Below, one piece after another: positions 11,906 to 21,711 of a DNA stretch of 64,000 nucleotides. The stretch is from positions 142,142 through 206,141 of the forward strand of contig JABANP010000048.1 of assembly GCA_013115135.1 (NCBI GenBank). The letters run 5' to 3'. A program made the translations under genes and the position numbers. The stretch comes from Perkinsus olseni. Lineage: Eukaryota; Perkinsozoa; Perkinsida; Perkinsidae. The notes beneath the pieces were generated by a model. It ran no database searches, was not told the origin of the DNA, and saw nothing but the letters and a program-made list of their open reading frames with translations. How positions within the stretch are numbered: position 1 is the first letter of the stretch; the number at the start of each line of letters is the position of its first letter.

Positions 11906-13143
11906 AGGGGCTTAGACAACACACTGGTCCCGTGAGAGCACTGCTGAGTGCTCAGCACTCCCAGGGGGAGCGATTCCTCTGCCAGGCGGACCCCTCTTAG
12001 TAAGAGCGGTAGAACCAGTGTCACTGATTGCTCTCCCCGAGTCGGGGAGAGAACATCCCCGAGCAATCAGTGCAATCAGTTCCAAAAAAGAACTGGTAAA
12101 GAAAATGAAGCACAAGGAAAGATGCGAATTTGTGAAGGATCTCACAAGAAAATTAGAGCATGACAGGCAGTCGAGAAGGGATGAATAATGGATGTAGGAG
12201 AATGGTGAATGTCGGATCAACATTGTCCATGTTTCAGGTTAAAGTCCGATTCTGATGAGCCTTGCCGCGCTGAGCCTTGATTCTGATGTTTTAGTACGAT
12301 GAGCTCTGTGGTGCGTTGCTCAGTTAGGAAGAACTTTACTCAAGAGTCCCTCTGGAAACTTGGGACTTCCCTCTGCTCTAAATCATCATTAGAGCATTGG
12401 GGAAAGCCCCAATGCACCTGCAGGCGTCGTGTAAAGGTAGAAATTAGAAGCGACCACCGATAGCCACTCGAAGCGAACGTCGTAGATGCCGAGAGTCTTC
12501 GAGCATCTTTGGCAAGCTTTGAGCAAAGATTGCTCCAGACGGCCGAGAAAGACAAGGCGGCTAAGGCCGGGGGGGTCCGAGCTGGAGCGGCTAAGGGCTG
12601 AGATCGAGTGAGAACTTGAAGCGCGGCATGGTACTGCGCTGCCGTAAAAGGATAAATTATCGCTTGATGCATCTTCGCGGGGCAAGGAGCACAGTGAGAA
12701 GTTTTCACTGAAAACTGAGCGTCTACCGCTCGAGAGTCTGGCTGCCAGACTCTGGCAAGCGACGAAAGCAGATTTCTCATCAGAGCTGTCTGAATGCACG
12801 TTTGATCAAGCGAGTGGCTATCAGTGGTTGAGTGATCAATAGTGTTCATAGCTCACATTCTACAACGCCGACTCCACGCACATTCTTCGACCCGAGCTTT
12901 TTCGTGCATCGTGGATCCGATACAGCCAGGCTGGTTGCCAGCCTTTCCAATCCCTCATGCCAGGTCGTCAGGTGACCCACCTGAGGCGAGGATTGATGAA
13001 TCTATCGAAAAGTCAAGTAACACCACTGCGATTCGTAGTCATGGGTACCGTTTCGTTAGGAGTTCACAGGTATTCAATCTGCGAGGTGTCGCAAAGTACC
13101 AAGCTCGCTCGTAGGGGATCAACCCGTGGCATAGCTAGGTGAA

Positions 13144-13326
13144 GTGGCTTCGGATAAGAAGCTTGTGGTCAGTATTCTACGCAAGCCTCTCTGTTACCAG
13201 GTACAGTACCTGAGGTACTGCATCGCACACGGCGGAGGTCGACCGTGTCGTCACCCTGCTTGCCAGTTTGCGGCGAGGAACAAATTGGGATATTGCCAAC
13301 GACATAACGTCACGTTATTAGCGTGA
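13144..13326 (+). CDS. Small ORF with HGGG-type Cys/His motif
   Basis: The frame reads YCIAHGGGRPC, then HPACQF and GYCQRHN: C-x3-HGGG-x2-C-x3-C-x12-C-x2-H. This spacing is like one unit of the repeated HGGG Cys/His modules known from WRKY19-like plant and oomycete proteins. Only one unit is present and there is no ATG; the frame opens at a non-ATG codon after a stop. It lies within the palindrome tract, so it may be the remnant of an exon of a larger, lost gene. Expression is unproven. Confidence 0.3.
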   Translation: MASDKKLVVSILRKPLCYQVQYLRYCIAHGGGRPCRHPACQFAARNKLGYCQRHNVTLLA

Positions 13327-13840
13327 CCTGGAGGCTCCAGGCTGGAGCCGGGGCACACGAACGGTTCTGAGTCGGAACTTCTGACACCCCCTAGCCACAC
13401 AGTAGGTTTGGTCGATACTATTAGTCGCTGTTATCGACTCGATTATGATTCACTATTAGTGAAGTACGGGAAATTGTCGATGGGTTCACACTGTGAACTT
13501 CACAGTCCGTCGCACACATCGCCTATCCGACCTCAAGCCTCAGAATCAGTTCGTTGAAACCGTAACTGTATTACAGTTACTGCGTGATTGCGTGGTTAAG
13601 CGTGAGTAGTTACAGTTACTGTAACCAACTAATCACGCTTCACTCGCCCAATTGCAACCGAATTGAACGATCTCGGATCTCCGTCGCCGAATTGAACAAA
13701 CTTGACGTAACCGCCAATTGAACCGTTCAACTTGAACGGGCCCCGTTCCAAGTTGGAACTTCCAACGGATTCAAGGCGCAAGCTATGTTTTCACCGGGGC
13801 AGCGCCCAAGGGTCAATATGGGACCATCGTCAGAAACCAT

Positions 13841-13863
13841 CAATTCAATTCAATTCAATTCAA
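13841..13863. repeat. AATTC pentanucleotide microsatellite
   Basis: Four head-to-tail CAATT/AATTC units with almost perfect repetition, at the right edge of the palindrome tract. Confidence 0.9.
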
Positions 13864-14621
13864 ACTTTATTGCCTGGGCATTACAAGCTCAAAGCTTATC
13901 GCCCATCACACGACCCGCGCAAGCGGATCCCGATATGGTTAGACCCAACCATAGAGCCTTAAAACAACAGAGGTTAATCAATCTCTCATCATCAGCTCGG
14001 AGGTTCTTGAGAGGAACTTCGTCACAACTACGTCGTGCAGCCAGGGAAGGCGAGGAGGGAGGCATGCCACACTGGGCAGCCTACTAGGCATGAGGGAGAA
14101 AGAAGGTGAAAAGAGGATTAAGTAGTCCCAGGACCAACAACTGCGATTGCGGAAACCCAGATGATTAGATGGTGAAAATTTGTGTAGTAAGGGAGGGCCC
14201 AACCAATACCGAGTCACCAGCAAGGGGGACGTATGGGTATGGCAGGTTCGATCTCTACTTCGTACCGGGAAAACCCCGGCCACCCTCACGCGACGTTGAC
14301 GCGTGGAGACCTGTGAGGGCAGAAACCATCATCCGCTCTCGCGGCGATACAAATCGACGTTGGATGCGGACCGTCTGCACCAATTTTGCGTTGTTCCGCG
14401 TGCGAAAACGACGCGTTTCTGGAAAGTCTCGCTCAGTAATAATCGTCCAAGTTTTCGTGCAGCGATCCCAGCTGGATTCCCAGACAGCAGCGGAATTGTC
14501 GCCCACCCGACTCTGTATTTTATCGGCATCTGTAACCTAGAGTGGCCTTCGCCGGGACCTCTGCCGTGATCACACTTTTCTCTCTCCAGCTCCATCTTCT
14601 CCGTTGCCTCCCACCATCGTT
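13864..14621. other. Intergenic stretch without a supported gene
   Basis: About 750 bases between the palindrome tract and EBP2. Overlapping open frames exist on both strands, but none shows family motifs or splice logic. A pyrimidine-rich run (14570-14600) sits just before the EBP2 start. Confidence 0.5.
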
Positions 14622-16243
14622 ATGTCAGAAGCATCAGAGCTGCTACGGAAAACCGAGTGTGACATCGAGAAGGTAGTAATGGGCGATGAAGGGATGCAGG
14701 GGCACGACTGAGGCGGTCCCTCCTCAGCTCAACGCGGCATTGAAGTCGATCAGCTATGGAGTGCCCCAAGGCCTCACTCGAGTGCCCTGGATCGAGACTC
14801 TGGCTCTTACCAGCACACAGGAACCCATCTCGGAGAAGGGCTTCAAGCCGGACGACCGAGTTGAGATCGAGAAGGCGATGTAATGGGGAAGACTCCGATG
14901 CCCCATACGCGTTTTGCAATCGAAAACGGCGTAGGTACAGCCAGGCTCAAGAGAGTGTGACAGGAGGCTTTCCGGAGGTTCGCGGCCATGGGAATCGAGG
15001 CCAACCGTCCTGACGACTTCTACGCTGAGATGCTCAAGACGGATCAGCAGATGGGCAAGGTGGGATGAGCCCACCACCCTCATTGTGTGATGTAGAGTCC
15101 TTGGGTCCTATTCCTGTCAGATCCGAGAGAACCTTGCTGACCAGCAGAAGCGCATAGAGATAGTGGAGGAGAGGAAGCGTAGACAGGCTGAGAAGAAGTG
15201 AGCCGGACTTCCCCGTGGGCAATCCTTGGCAGCCTCCAGCTGACGGTCTGGGTGACTGATGAACTCAGTAGTTGAGTATTTCGTGATGTGCGTGTATCTG
15301 CCTCGCGCACTGATGATGATTTTTATCCTTGTGGTTGGCTTGCCTGTGGAGACTGGGTCGTCTCTTACCACATGGTGACTTCAGGTTCGGGAAGAAGATG
15401 CAGGTGGCGGCGGCCCAGGCTCGTGCTGCTCAGAAGCGGGAGAACTTGGCTGAGATTGAGAAGTGGAAGGAGTCTAAGGGAGAAGGTGCTATGGGGGTTG
15501 TAGGGAAGCCACACTATCATGCGCAGTAACTGTACTAACAGCCATGGGAACTGTAGAGGGGCTTCAGTGGCAACACTCTCCTGTTTCACGGGGTAGTACT
15601 GATATAGGGGCAATACTTAGCTGCCTCGAGGGGACAGCAATGACGCTGTGGCAACGCTACTTCACGGGGATAGCACTGATACAGTAGTGACAGCCGTACC
15701 TGCTTTTGAAAGGCAGTACTAGTACAGTGTTGACGCTTATAGTCCTGCGAAGATCTGCCTTGCGGCGGCATGCGAAATGGTTCTAGAGTACATAGGGCAG
15801 TGATGAGCTTGGAGTGGTGTTGTCGTTCACTCCATGGTATTCGTTTCAGATGAGTCTGCCAGCGTTGAGAAGACTCTTGAGAAGGTCTCCAAGAAGGGCA
15901 ATCAGCAGGCAGCTGGAGCGGAGGTTGGCACCGCAGGCCATGGGAAGGGTGGTAAAGGCGGCAAGGGCGGTAAAGGAGGCAAGGGGAAGACGAACAAGAA
16001 ACGCCTTGCTAAGGATAAGAAGTAGGGGAGAATGCTCTCTGCGTTCGAGTACTGCAGGTGGTCAACAGGTACGGTCATGGCGGTCCGAAGCGAGCGTTGA
16101 AGAACAACTCGGCTGATAGCTGCCGTGATGTGTCTTCCTTCAAGGCCTCGAAGCACTCCCCCATGGGCAAAGGAAAGGGAAGAGGAAAGGGGAAAGGAAA
16201 GGGCGTTAAGAAGCCGATCAAGAAGGCTGGTGGCAAGCACTGA
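14622..16243 (+). CDS. EBP2: rRNA-processing protein EBP2 homologue
   Basis: Nucleolar factor needed for 27S pre-rRNA processing and 60S subunit assembly. The start at 14622 opens MSEASELLRKTECDIEK. Later exons give TRVPWIETLALTS, RPDDFYAEMLKTDQQM, RENLADQQKRIEIVEERK, FGKKMQVAAAQARA and YGHGGPKRALKNNSADS followed by DVSSF, all in the order of yeast and human EBP2. A Gly/Lys low-complexity linker (GKGGKGGKGGKG) and a basic GKGKGRGKGKGK tail are typical nucleolar features. Introns are short except one of about 340 bases (15500-15838). Between YSQAQESV and the EAFRRFAAMG block (about 14962) the frame slips by one base without a normal intron. Ends at 16243. Confidence 0.88.
15500..15838 (+). repeat. 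Long EBP2 intron with imperfect direct repeats
   Basis: This intron is six to eight times longer than its neighbours. It contains two related units with the pattern TTCACGGGG-TAG-ACTGATA (about 15585-15605 and 15661-15682) and scattered AGTACT/CAGTACTG pieces. They look like a decayed small repeat. Confidence 0.4.
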
Positions 16244-16427
16244 AGTTTCCCTTCATAGCCCTTTTGGCCGCCGCGTCCAACGTATAACTTACCACAGTAA
16301 CACTGTTTCTATCCACGATATCCTGTACGTTACGTACCGCTCGCTTCGAGTTGAGTAGCAGAGAGGTAGCTGAGGGCTGTGACCGATGCTGAACTTCACT
16401 TCTGTTTAGTGTTGACTTGTTAGTACT

Positions 16428-17594
16428 ATGGTTAGAACTCGTGAGGCTTCCAGGAAGAAAGCCAACAGCAAGGTGTCTGAAGGCTCTTCGGCACAGCCGT
16501 CATCATCATCCTCGTCATCGTGTTGTTCGACAGCTGCGCCCTCGGACCCTGCCCTTCCTGCGCCTCTCACGACCGATGTTGTAACATTACGATTAACCCC
16601 ACGGAGTCACATTATGGAGCAGCTCCTGAGGCTAGCTGATATCAATTTCAAACTGCAGTTGCGGATGACGCCACAGACCACTGTGAAGTCCATAGTGGAA
16701 CGTGTCGCTGGCTCGATGGCGCTCGCATGTTGGTGGCGATCACCGGATCGTCTCACAGGGCTTAAGACTGCACTTGCCTCCGACAGTGAGTGACGGTGAT
16801 AATCTTCCTACCGATTGGAGCATCCAGGACGTCGTTAAGGCGTACCCTCGTTGCGTGGACGGCAGCGTAACGTGGCTGGTCTTCGATGGTGAGGATGACA
16901 AAGGTCCTGAGCTGCCGATGCTGCCGGCGCCCGCTTCACCGATCGACACCACGGAGAGCTGCATACGAGGGATCATGGAGTCTGCCTGTGACCCGGCTGT
17001 GATGGCTGCTGCTCATGCGGTAGAGAACATGCCGGAGTTCAGAGGTGCAACTGGCTCGGGTAGTAGTGGTTCTAGTACTACGGTTACTGACTTCTCGCCC
17101 GAAGAGAAGGCAGTCGAGGGGCGGTGTGAAACGGGCGGCTCCTGATGAAGACAGAGTGGTCGCTGATTCGGTTGGCACTGAGGGAGTTGATTCCCGAGGG
17201 CGAACTGAGATGAGTCCGAGGAAGAAGGCTCGGGTAGAAGAAGGGGAGACTCGGCCGGTGGTTGAGGGAGGGCAGGGAAAGAGGCAAGATGGTGATACCA
17301 TAGCGACTGCCTTGCAGATGTCCCATACCACTCACATGGCCTTGCTGGCTTTCCAAGAGAAGCAGCAGGTAGGGTGACTGCACAGGGGAGGGGAAGTGCA
17401 GTTTTCTGCTTGTTGTTTGTTTTCAGGAGATGTTGGAGCGCCAACAGACACAATTTGCCAAGATGCTGGAACAACAGCAGGACTGGATGAAGTCTTTACA
17501 CGGCACGATGCTGGAGACGCTCCAGCTCGCATTCGGCAGAGCAGCAGCCGGAGCGAGCCAGAAGCGGCCGGAAGCTGAGCCGAAAGGGGGCTAA
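16428..17594 (+). CDS. Unknown, probably nuclear, Ser-rich and coiled-coil protein
   Basis: The start at 16428 gives a basic N-terminus, then a poly-Ser run. A compact block follows (DVVTLRLTPRSHIMEQLL, TVKSIVERVA, GLRLHLPP, SVTWLVFDGED) whose strand-helix-strand pattern resembles a ubiquitin-like fold. After it come an acidic/Ser linker, a likely nuclear signal (MSPRKKARVEEG) and a Gln-rich coiled coil (LERQQTQFAKMLEQQQ). GT-AG introns lie near 17117 and 17369. Between VERVA and WRSHVGG (about 16700) the frame changes without a clear intron. The stop is at 17592-17594. I cannot name the family; the ubiquitin-like idea is inference. Confidence 0.5.
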
Positions 17595-17703
17595 TTTATT
17601 CTCCCACGACAACAAATAATCAGTAGCATGCTTTACTTCCAGTGGGGTTGCGTTTCCTGTCGTGGGGGTAGTCCGACTGAACTCGAGATTCACAATGAGA
17701 GAA

Positions 17704-18443
17704 CTATAACTCTGACTGGCGTGGACCATGCTTGCAACCTGACCCTATGGACGTCACACAAAAGTCTGTCAAATCCTCTTCCAGACTGAGAGCGTCCATC
17801 ATATCTGGCCCGTAGCGGTCCATGAAGGTCTCGCAATCGTACTCGAGGCTGGGATAATGTATCTAGAGAGACGACACTCGACGTTGGCAGTGAGCAACGC
17901 TCTCGGCCGTGCACCCCGCCAAGCGGAGGGCGATATGGCATTAAGAACGCCTAGTAGATTTGACGGAACAGCCGAGCTATCGTGAATGATGAACGCTCAC
18001 AGCTGGTCTAGAGTAGGGGAACTCTGCAACAATCTTCCCTTGGAGAGATGCTCGATTGCAAAGGGTCTTCTTGGCGTTGCGGAGGAGATCCTCCTCGGTG
18101 AAGTCTCTTCCTTGGCGAGCGAACATATTTTCAATCCTCCCAACGAGCACCTGAGGACGTTATGTTGCTAGCTTGACTCAATCCCTGGGCTATGGTATGA
18201 GTGCTCCTGCCCACTCTGGGATACTCCGTTTCACGGTATGCGAGAGAGTGTGCTCAGTAAGACGTGCTCGAGACGACTAGTTAAAAGGGATAGTTTTCGG
18301 GAGCTTACTTTGCATAGATAACACTCGGCGCCCGAGACGAAGAGCTCGTCTGCAGCAGCAGCAGCGATGATGCTCGTCATGATGATGATGCAAATGATAC
18401 CAAGAGTCGCTACGCCGACTCGACACGAGAGGACAAAGGGCAT
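17704..18443 (-). CDS. Secreted saposin-like (SapB) protein
   Basis: Minus strand, start at 18443. A clear signal peptide (LGIICIIIMTSIIAAAAA) is followed by ECYLCK, the first CxxC pair of a saposin domain. After an intron comes LVGRIENMFARQGRDFTEEDLL with a Cys in TLCNR. A further intron leads to YDCETFMDRYGPDMMDAL, then FCVTSIGSGC. The helix-rich layout with about six paired cysteines is that of SapB proteins, which bind or disturb membranes and lipids in lysosomes or outside the cell. It ends at 17704. Introns are somewhat longer than usual (about 130 and 110 bases). Good family match in pattern, role uncertain. Confidence 0.65.
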
Positions 18444-19111
18444 GAAGCAATGGGAGCGAAGAAGGCACTCTTCCTGGCCAGCGGTGACCGCAGAACTTCT
18501 TGCGACGCAGCTCTGAGCATCTTATACGGTGATCTACCACACAGTGCCGGTATCCCATTGTTCTTCGTTAAGTTACTTAGTTAAGCATACAAACGTCTCC
18601 TTCAAGTTGCCCTGTTGCGTTACTCATCGGCGATGCAGAGCCGCGTGATTGATTTACTCTAGAGCCTTTCATCGCCTCTACGTGACGTCTTCGCTGAAGA
18701 CGTCGTGGGCATCATAGTGAAACTGATCCTTAGCGCGTGAAATTTCTGAACTCTGTCGTTGAGGGGCATCTTGAAGCAAGTTTTGTAGTACATTGTGAGA
18801 GTGCCCTCACCCAGGCAAACTTGGCTTAGTCAAGGTTTGACATCCGTTCGAGGACCTTGACCGCCTCATGGAACACAACCTACCCAACCACCGCCTACCA
18901 GATATCCTCCTACCGTATGAGTACGCCATGAGTGACGTGTTCCTTCATGGTTGAATTTATGTAGACAAGTACGTTGAGATGATCGATCATTACTTTCTTT
19001 TTCGGCCACTACGTCACGCAGGAATCTTGTGATCTCGTAGTTCCTCTTCCTCCAACAGTCTAACCATCTTCTCACCAATATTAACAACAGGTTTGGCCCT
19101 TTTACCATTCA
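18444..19111. other. Intergenic region between divergent saposin-like and legumain genes
   Basis: About 670 bases holding the presumed promoters of two secreted/lysosomal-type genes that point away from each other. A perfect 9-base-arm hairpin sits at 18684-18704 (GACGTCTTC, loop GCT). No coding region is supported. Confidence 0.5.
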
Positions 19112-21227
19112 ATGAGACTTGCCATCGCTACGCTCGGTCTGAGTGTCAGCATTGCTGTTGCGGGGGCCGCGCCTAGGACGCACCACCACAGGCACTTCGC
19201 GGTAAGGGCTGCATTAGATGGCGAGGATGCAGCAGCAACGCTAGGTGCTGGTTGCTGGCTCGACCGGCTATTACAACTACCGGCATCAGGCTGATGTCTG
19301 CCATGCTCATGCCATTCTGAAGCAGCATGGCATACCAGAGCAAAATATCATCCTGTTCTCGTGAGTACCGGGCCGCAACCTAAGATTCCCAGCACGAGAG
19401 AAGGGCTTTAGAGCACCCGCCTAGCTCCATCGGAGGCAACTAGAGGGAACGGTTGTCGCTTCAGGACGGATGACGTAGCCCATGATCCGGAGAACCCTAT
19501 CCCGGGAACGCTCTTCAACCACCCTGGTGAGATGCTTTCTTATGCCCGCAATTTCGATGAGCCCTGTGGTGCAGATAGAACAGGCAAGGGCCATGATGTA
19601 TACAAGGACTGCATGGTGGATTACCGTGGCGACGATGTTACTGTTCACAACTTCGAGGCGGTGAGTGCTGGGATCTGGGCCACTAGACGCGGGCGTGGAT
19701 GCTGGTGTTCTTGAGGTTCTCACGGGAAACGCCTCCGCTGTTCCAAAAGGACTTCCCGTCCTGGACAGCTCGGAGGAGGACTTTGTGTTCCTCAACTTCG
19801 TGGATCATGGCGAAAGTGAGTCGGGGCACCGTATCGACGGGCAGCCCTCTCTACATGCTCCGCGACTCTAGTGAAGGTCTCGGTGTGACCAGTTCGATGA
19901 AATTTCTAACCATGGCTCGATCGTTGCCTTTCCGCCATGTCTATGAGGTCGTGCTGTTCAGGTGGGGCTGTCAGCTTTCCCAACGAGAATCTCAAGAGGG
20001 AGAAGTTCCATCGGATACTCAAGCGCATGAAAGAGCGCAAGATGTAGTACCGGGGTGGGAGTGGGTAGGATTAGGTCGAAAGATGGTAGCAGGTTCAAGA
20101 GCATGGTAGTTTACATTGAGGCTTGTGAGAGCGGCAGCATGTTCGATGATGATAACGACATACCGCCTGGAATGTAGGTGGCTCCGGTAGCGTATAACTG
20201 GCGCGAGAATTTCTGTGGCAGTTTCATAGTGACAGCGGCCAACGCCACAGAGTCCAGTTGGGGTACTTACTGCCCCAGTGGCGTCGATCCCGATGTGAGC
20301 CTCGGGGCCGGAGTCCGACGATGAGAGCGCATGCTCTTAGGCCGACATGGTGGACGGCAAGCACATAGGGACATGCTTGGGAGACCTCTTCTCGGTCAAC
20401 TGGATGGAGGACTCCGAGCTTCCCCAGGTGGAGGGGGAGACCGTGGGGCAACAGGTCGATAAGATAACCGAGCTCACAACGCGAAGGTGAGTTGCCCTCC
20501 ACGCGCTGCTTGGCATGGTCGTGGCCCTAGTCATGTTCAAAAGTATGGAGATGAGGAAGTGGCGAAGCGACGCGTCACGGACTTCCAGGGCATGACGGAT
20601 GACCAGGGGTGGACGGAGCTTCCGAACAAATCAGAAGTGGAACGTTCCTTAGTGCTCATGAATAACCCCAGCAACGGGTGAGAGCACTACGAGTTGACGA
20701 AGTGGCATGTGTACCGTGCAAGGTCTATCGCGACCGCAGCTGGGTTGTTATCGGAGTTCCTCGGCCGTACCATTGGCGTATCAGCTTTCGCAGCTCAGCC
20801 AGCAGAGGTGAGGTTCTCTGATGATCAGCTGGGCCGTTGGGTTGATGGTGATACGGCTCAGGACGATGCCCAGCTGTTGGCGCGTCGAGAGCGTCTGGCC
20901 CGTCACAAAACCACGAGCAGCGTCCCGGCTAGAATCATAGAAATCAATAACGCGTACGGAGGTCCCAACTCTCATCATGCCCGGATAGAGTTCGGTCGAT
21001 CAGGTTTGTGAGGCTGTATCGAGAGTCGCAACATGCAGGAAATTATGAAGCTGAGCTGAAGGCTGTCAATGATTTGATCGCGGCAGCACGAGCGCGGGTG
21101 AGCTCTGGCAAGTCCGCCTACGGGGCCGCGAAGGAGCTCTCGGGTCGTTCAGGCTGAGCAGCTAAAGAAGCGTATGGGACTGTCGTCGGGCGTGGCTGAT
21201 CGATCCGAGGAAGTCGAGATCCAGTGA
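19112..21227 (+). CDS. Legumain / asparaginyl endopeptidase (C13 cysteine protease)
   Basis: Secreted/lysosomal protease cutting after Asn. Exons traced: 19112-19201 (signal peptide), 19245-19360 ([21 protein letters not shown]), 19465-19526, 19575-19660, 19716-19815 (catalytic His in VDHG), 19962-20043, 20093-20173 (catalytic Cys in [10 protein letters not shown]), 20222-20294, 20341-20486 ([14 protein letters not shown]) and 20531-20677. Later exons hold [30 protein letters not shown] and the end EEVEIQ at 21227. All introns are GT-AG, most 43-55 bases, two longer (104 and 146). The His/Cys dyad, S1 pocket region and C-terminal helical extension are all present, so the gene looks intact. 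Part of it (19435-19863) is duplicated at the left edge of the window. Confidence 0.93.
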
Positions 21228-21711
21228 AGGGCGTCGAGCTCGAGCGGAGCGGGCAGGGAGGCCCTGGTGTTGCGACGAATGTGAAGCCATTTTTGAAGTG
21301 TTTTCTGAGTATCTGTCATATATCATAGCATGATTGGTGAGCGGATGGACTATCGTTCTTCTTGTCATAGAGAGACTTGCTTCTGGTACGGCGGTGGTCT
21401 TTGTGTTCACTAGTGGATTTGGGCCGTACGCGTCGCTAAGCCTGCGGCGGACGACTGAGTCACCGGTCTGCTCATCGCGAAGCAACGCCTGTCCTGGAGT
21501 GTTGTCAGCGAGGGTTGTTCGAATGCTCTCTCTGCGGTATGCACGCTTGTGTTCCATACCGGTACTGCAACAAAGTGTAGAGCCTCCAAAGCATATACCC
21601 GCGAGCGTGTGGTGTAAAATCGGAAGGAACCTTCATCTTGATCAACGGTACCTCCAAATGACATCTTTTCTTTTGATCTCCTCTCTCAACTGAGCTCGCT
21701 GCACTGGCTTC
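21228..21711. other. Intergenic region between legumain and PheRS
   Basis: About 480 bases without recognisable coding exons. An N-terminal exon of the next gene (targeting peptide) could lie in it, since the start of that gene is not settled. Confidence 0.4.

Larger units (their letters stand above)
10441..13760. repeat. Palindrome-dense tract (many short inverted repeats)
   Basis: No normal multi-exon gene is visible. The tract is crowded with hairpin-forming inverted repeats. Examples read directly: 10497-10507 with 10521-10531 (11-base arms); 11040-11068 with 11076-11104 (29-base arms, 3 mismatches); 11358-11367 with 11400-11409 (perfect 10); 12022-12033 with 12061-12072 (perfect 12) enclosing 12031-12040 with 12042-12051; 12375-12381 with 12389-12395; 12394-12402 with 12407-12415. 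Further ones lie near 12730, 13200, 13330, 13575, 13610 and 13720. They differ in sequence, so they are not copies of one repeat. Function unknown: a structured RNA, a recombination hot spot or decayed foldback elements are all possible. Confidence 0.75.

Noticed and set aside
11740..13760. CRISPR array
   Set aside because: The inverted repeats differ in sequence and spacing, there is no constant direct repeat, and the genome is eukaryotic.
18866..19108. Minus-strand ORF upstream of legumain
   Set aside because: No family signal and it overlaps the presumed legumain promoter; composition is not coding-like.
21334..21693. Open plus-strand frame with hydrophobic start
   Set aside because: No motif, no splice logic, and the minus strand is open as well; probably chance between two genes.
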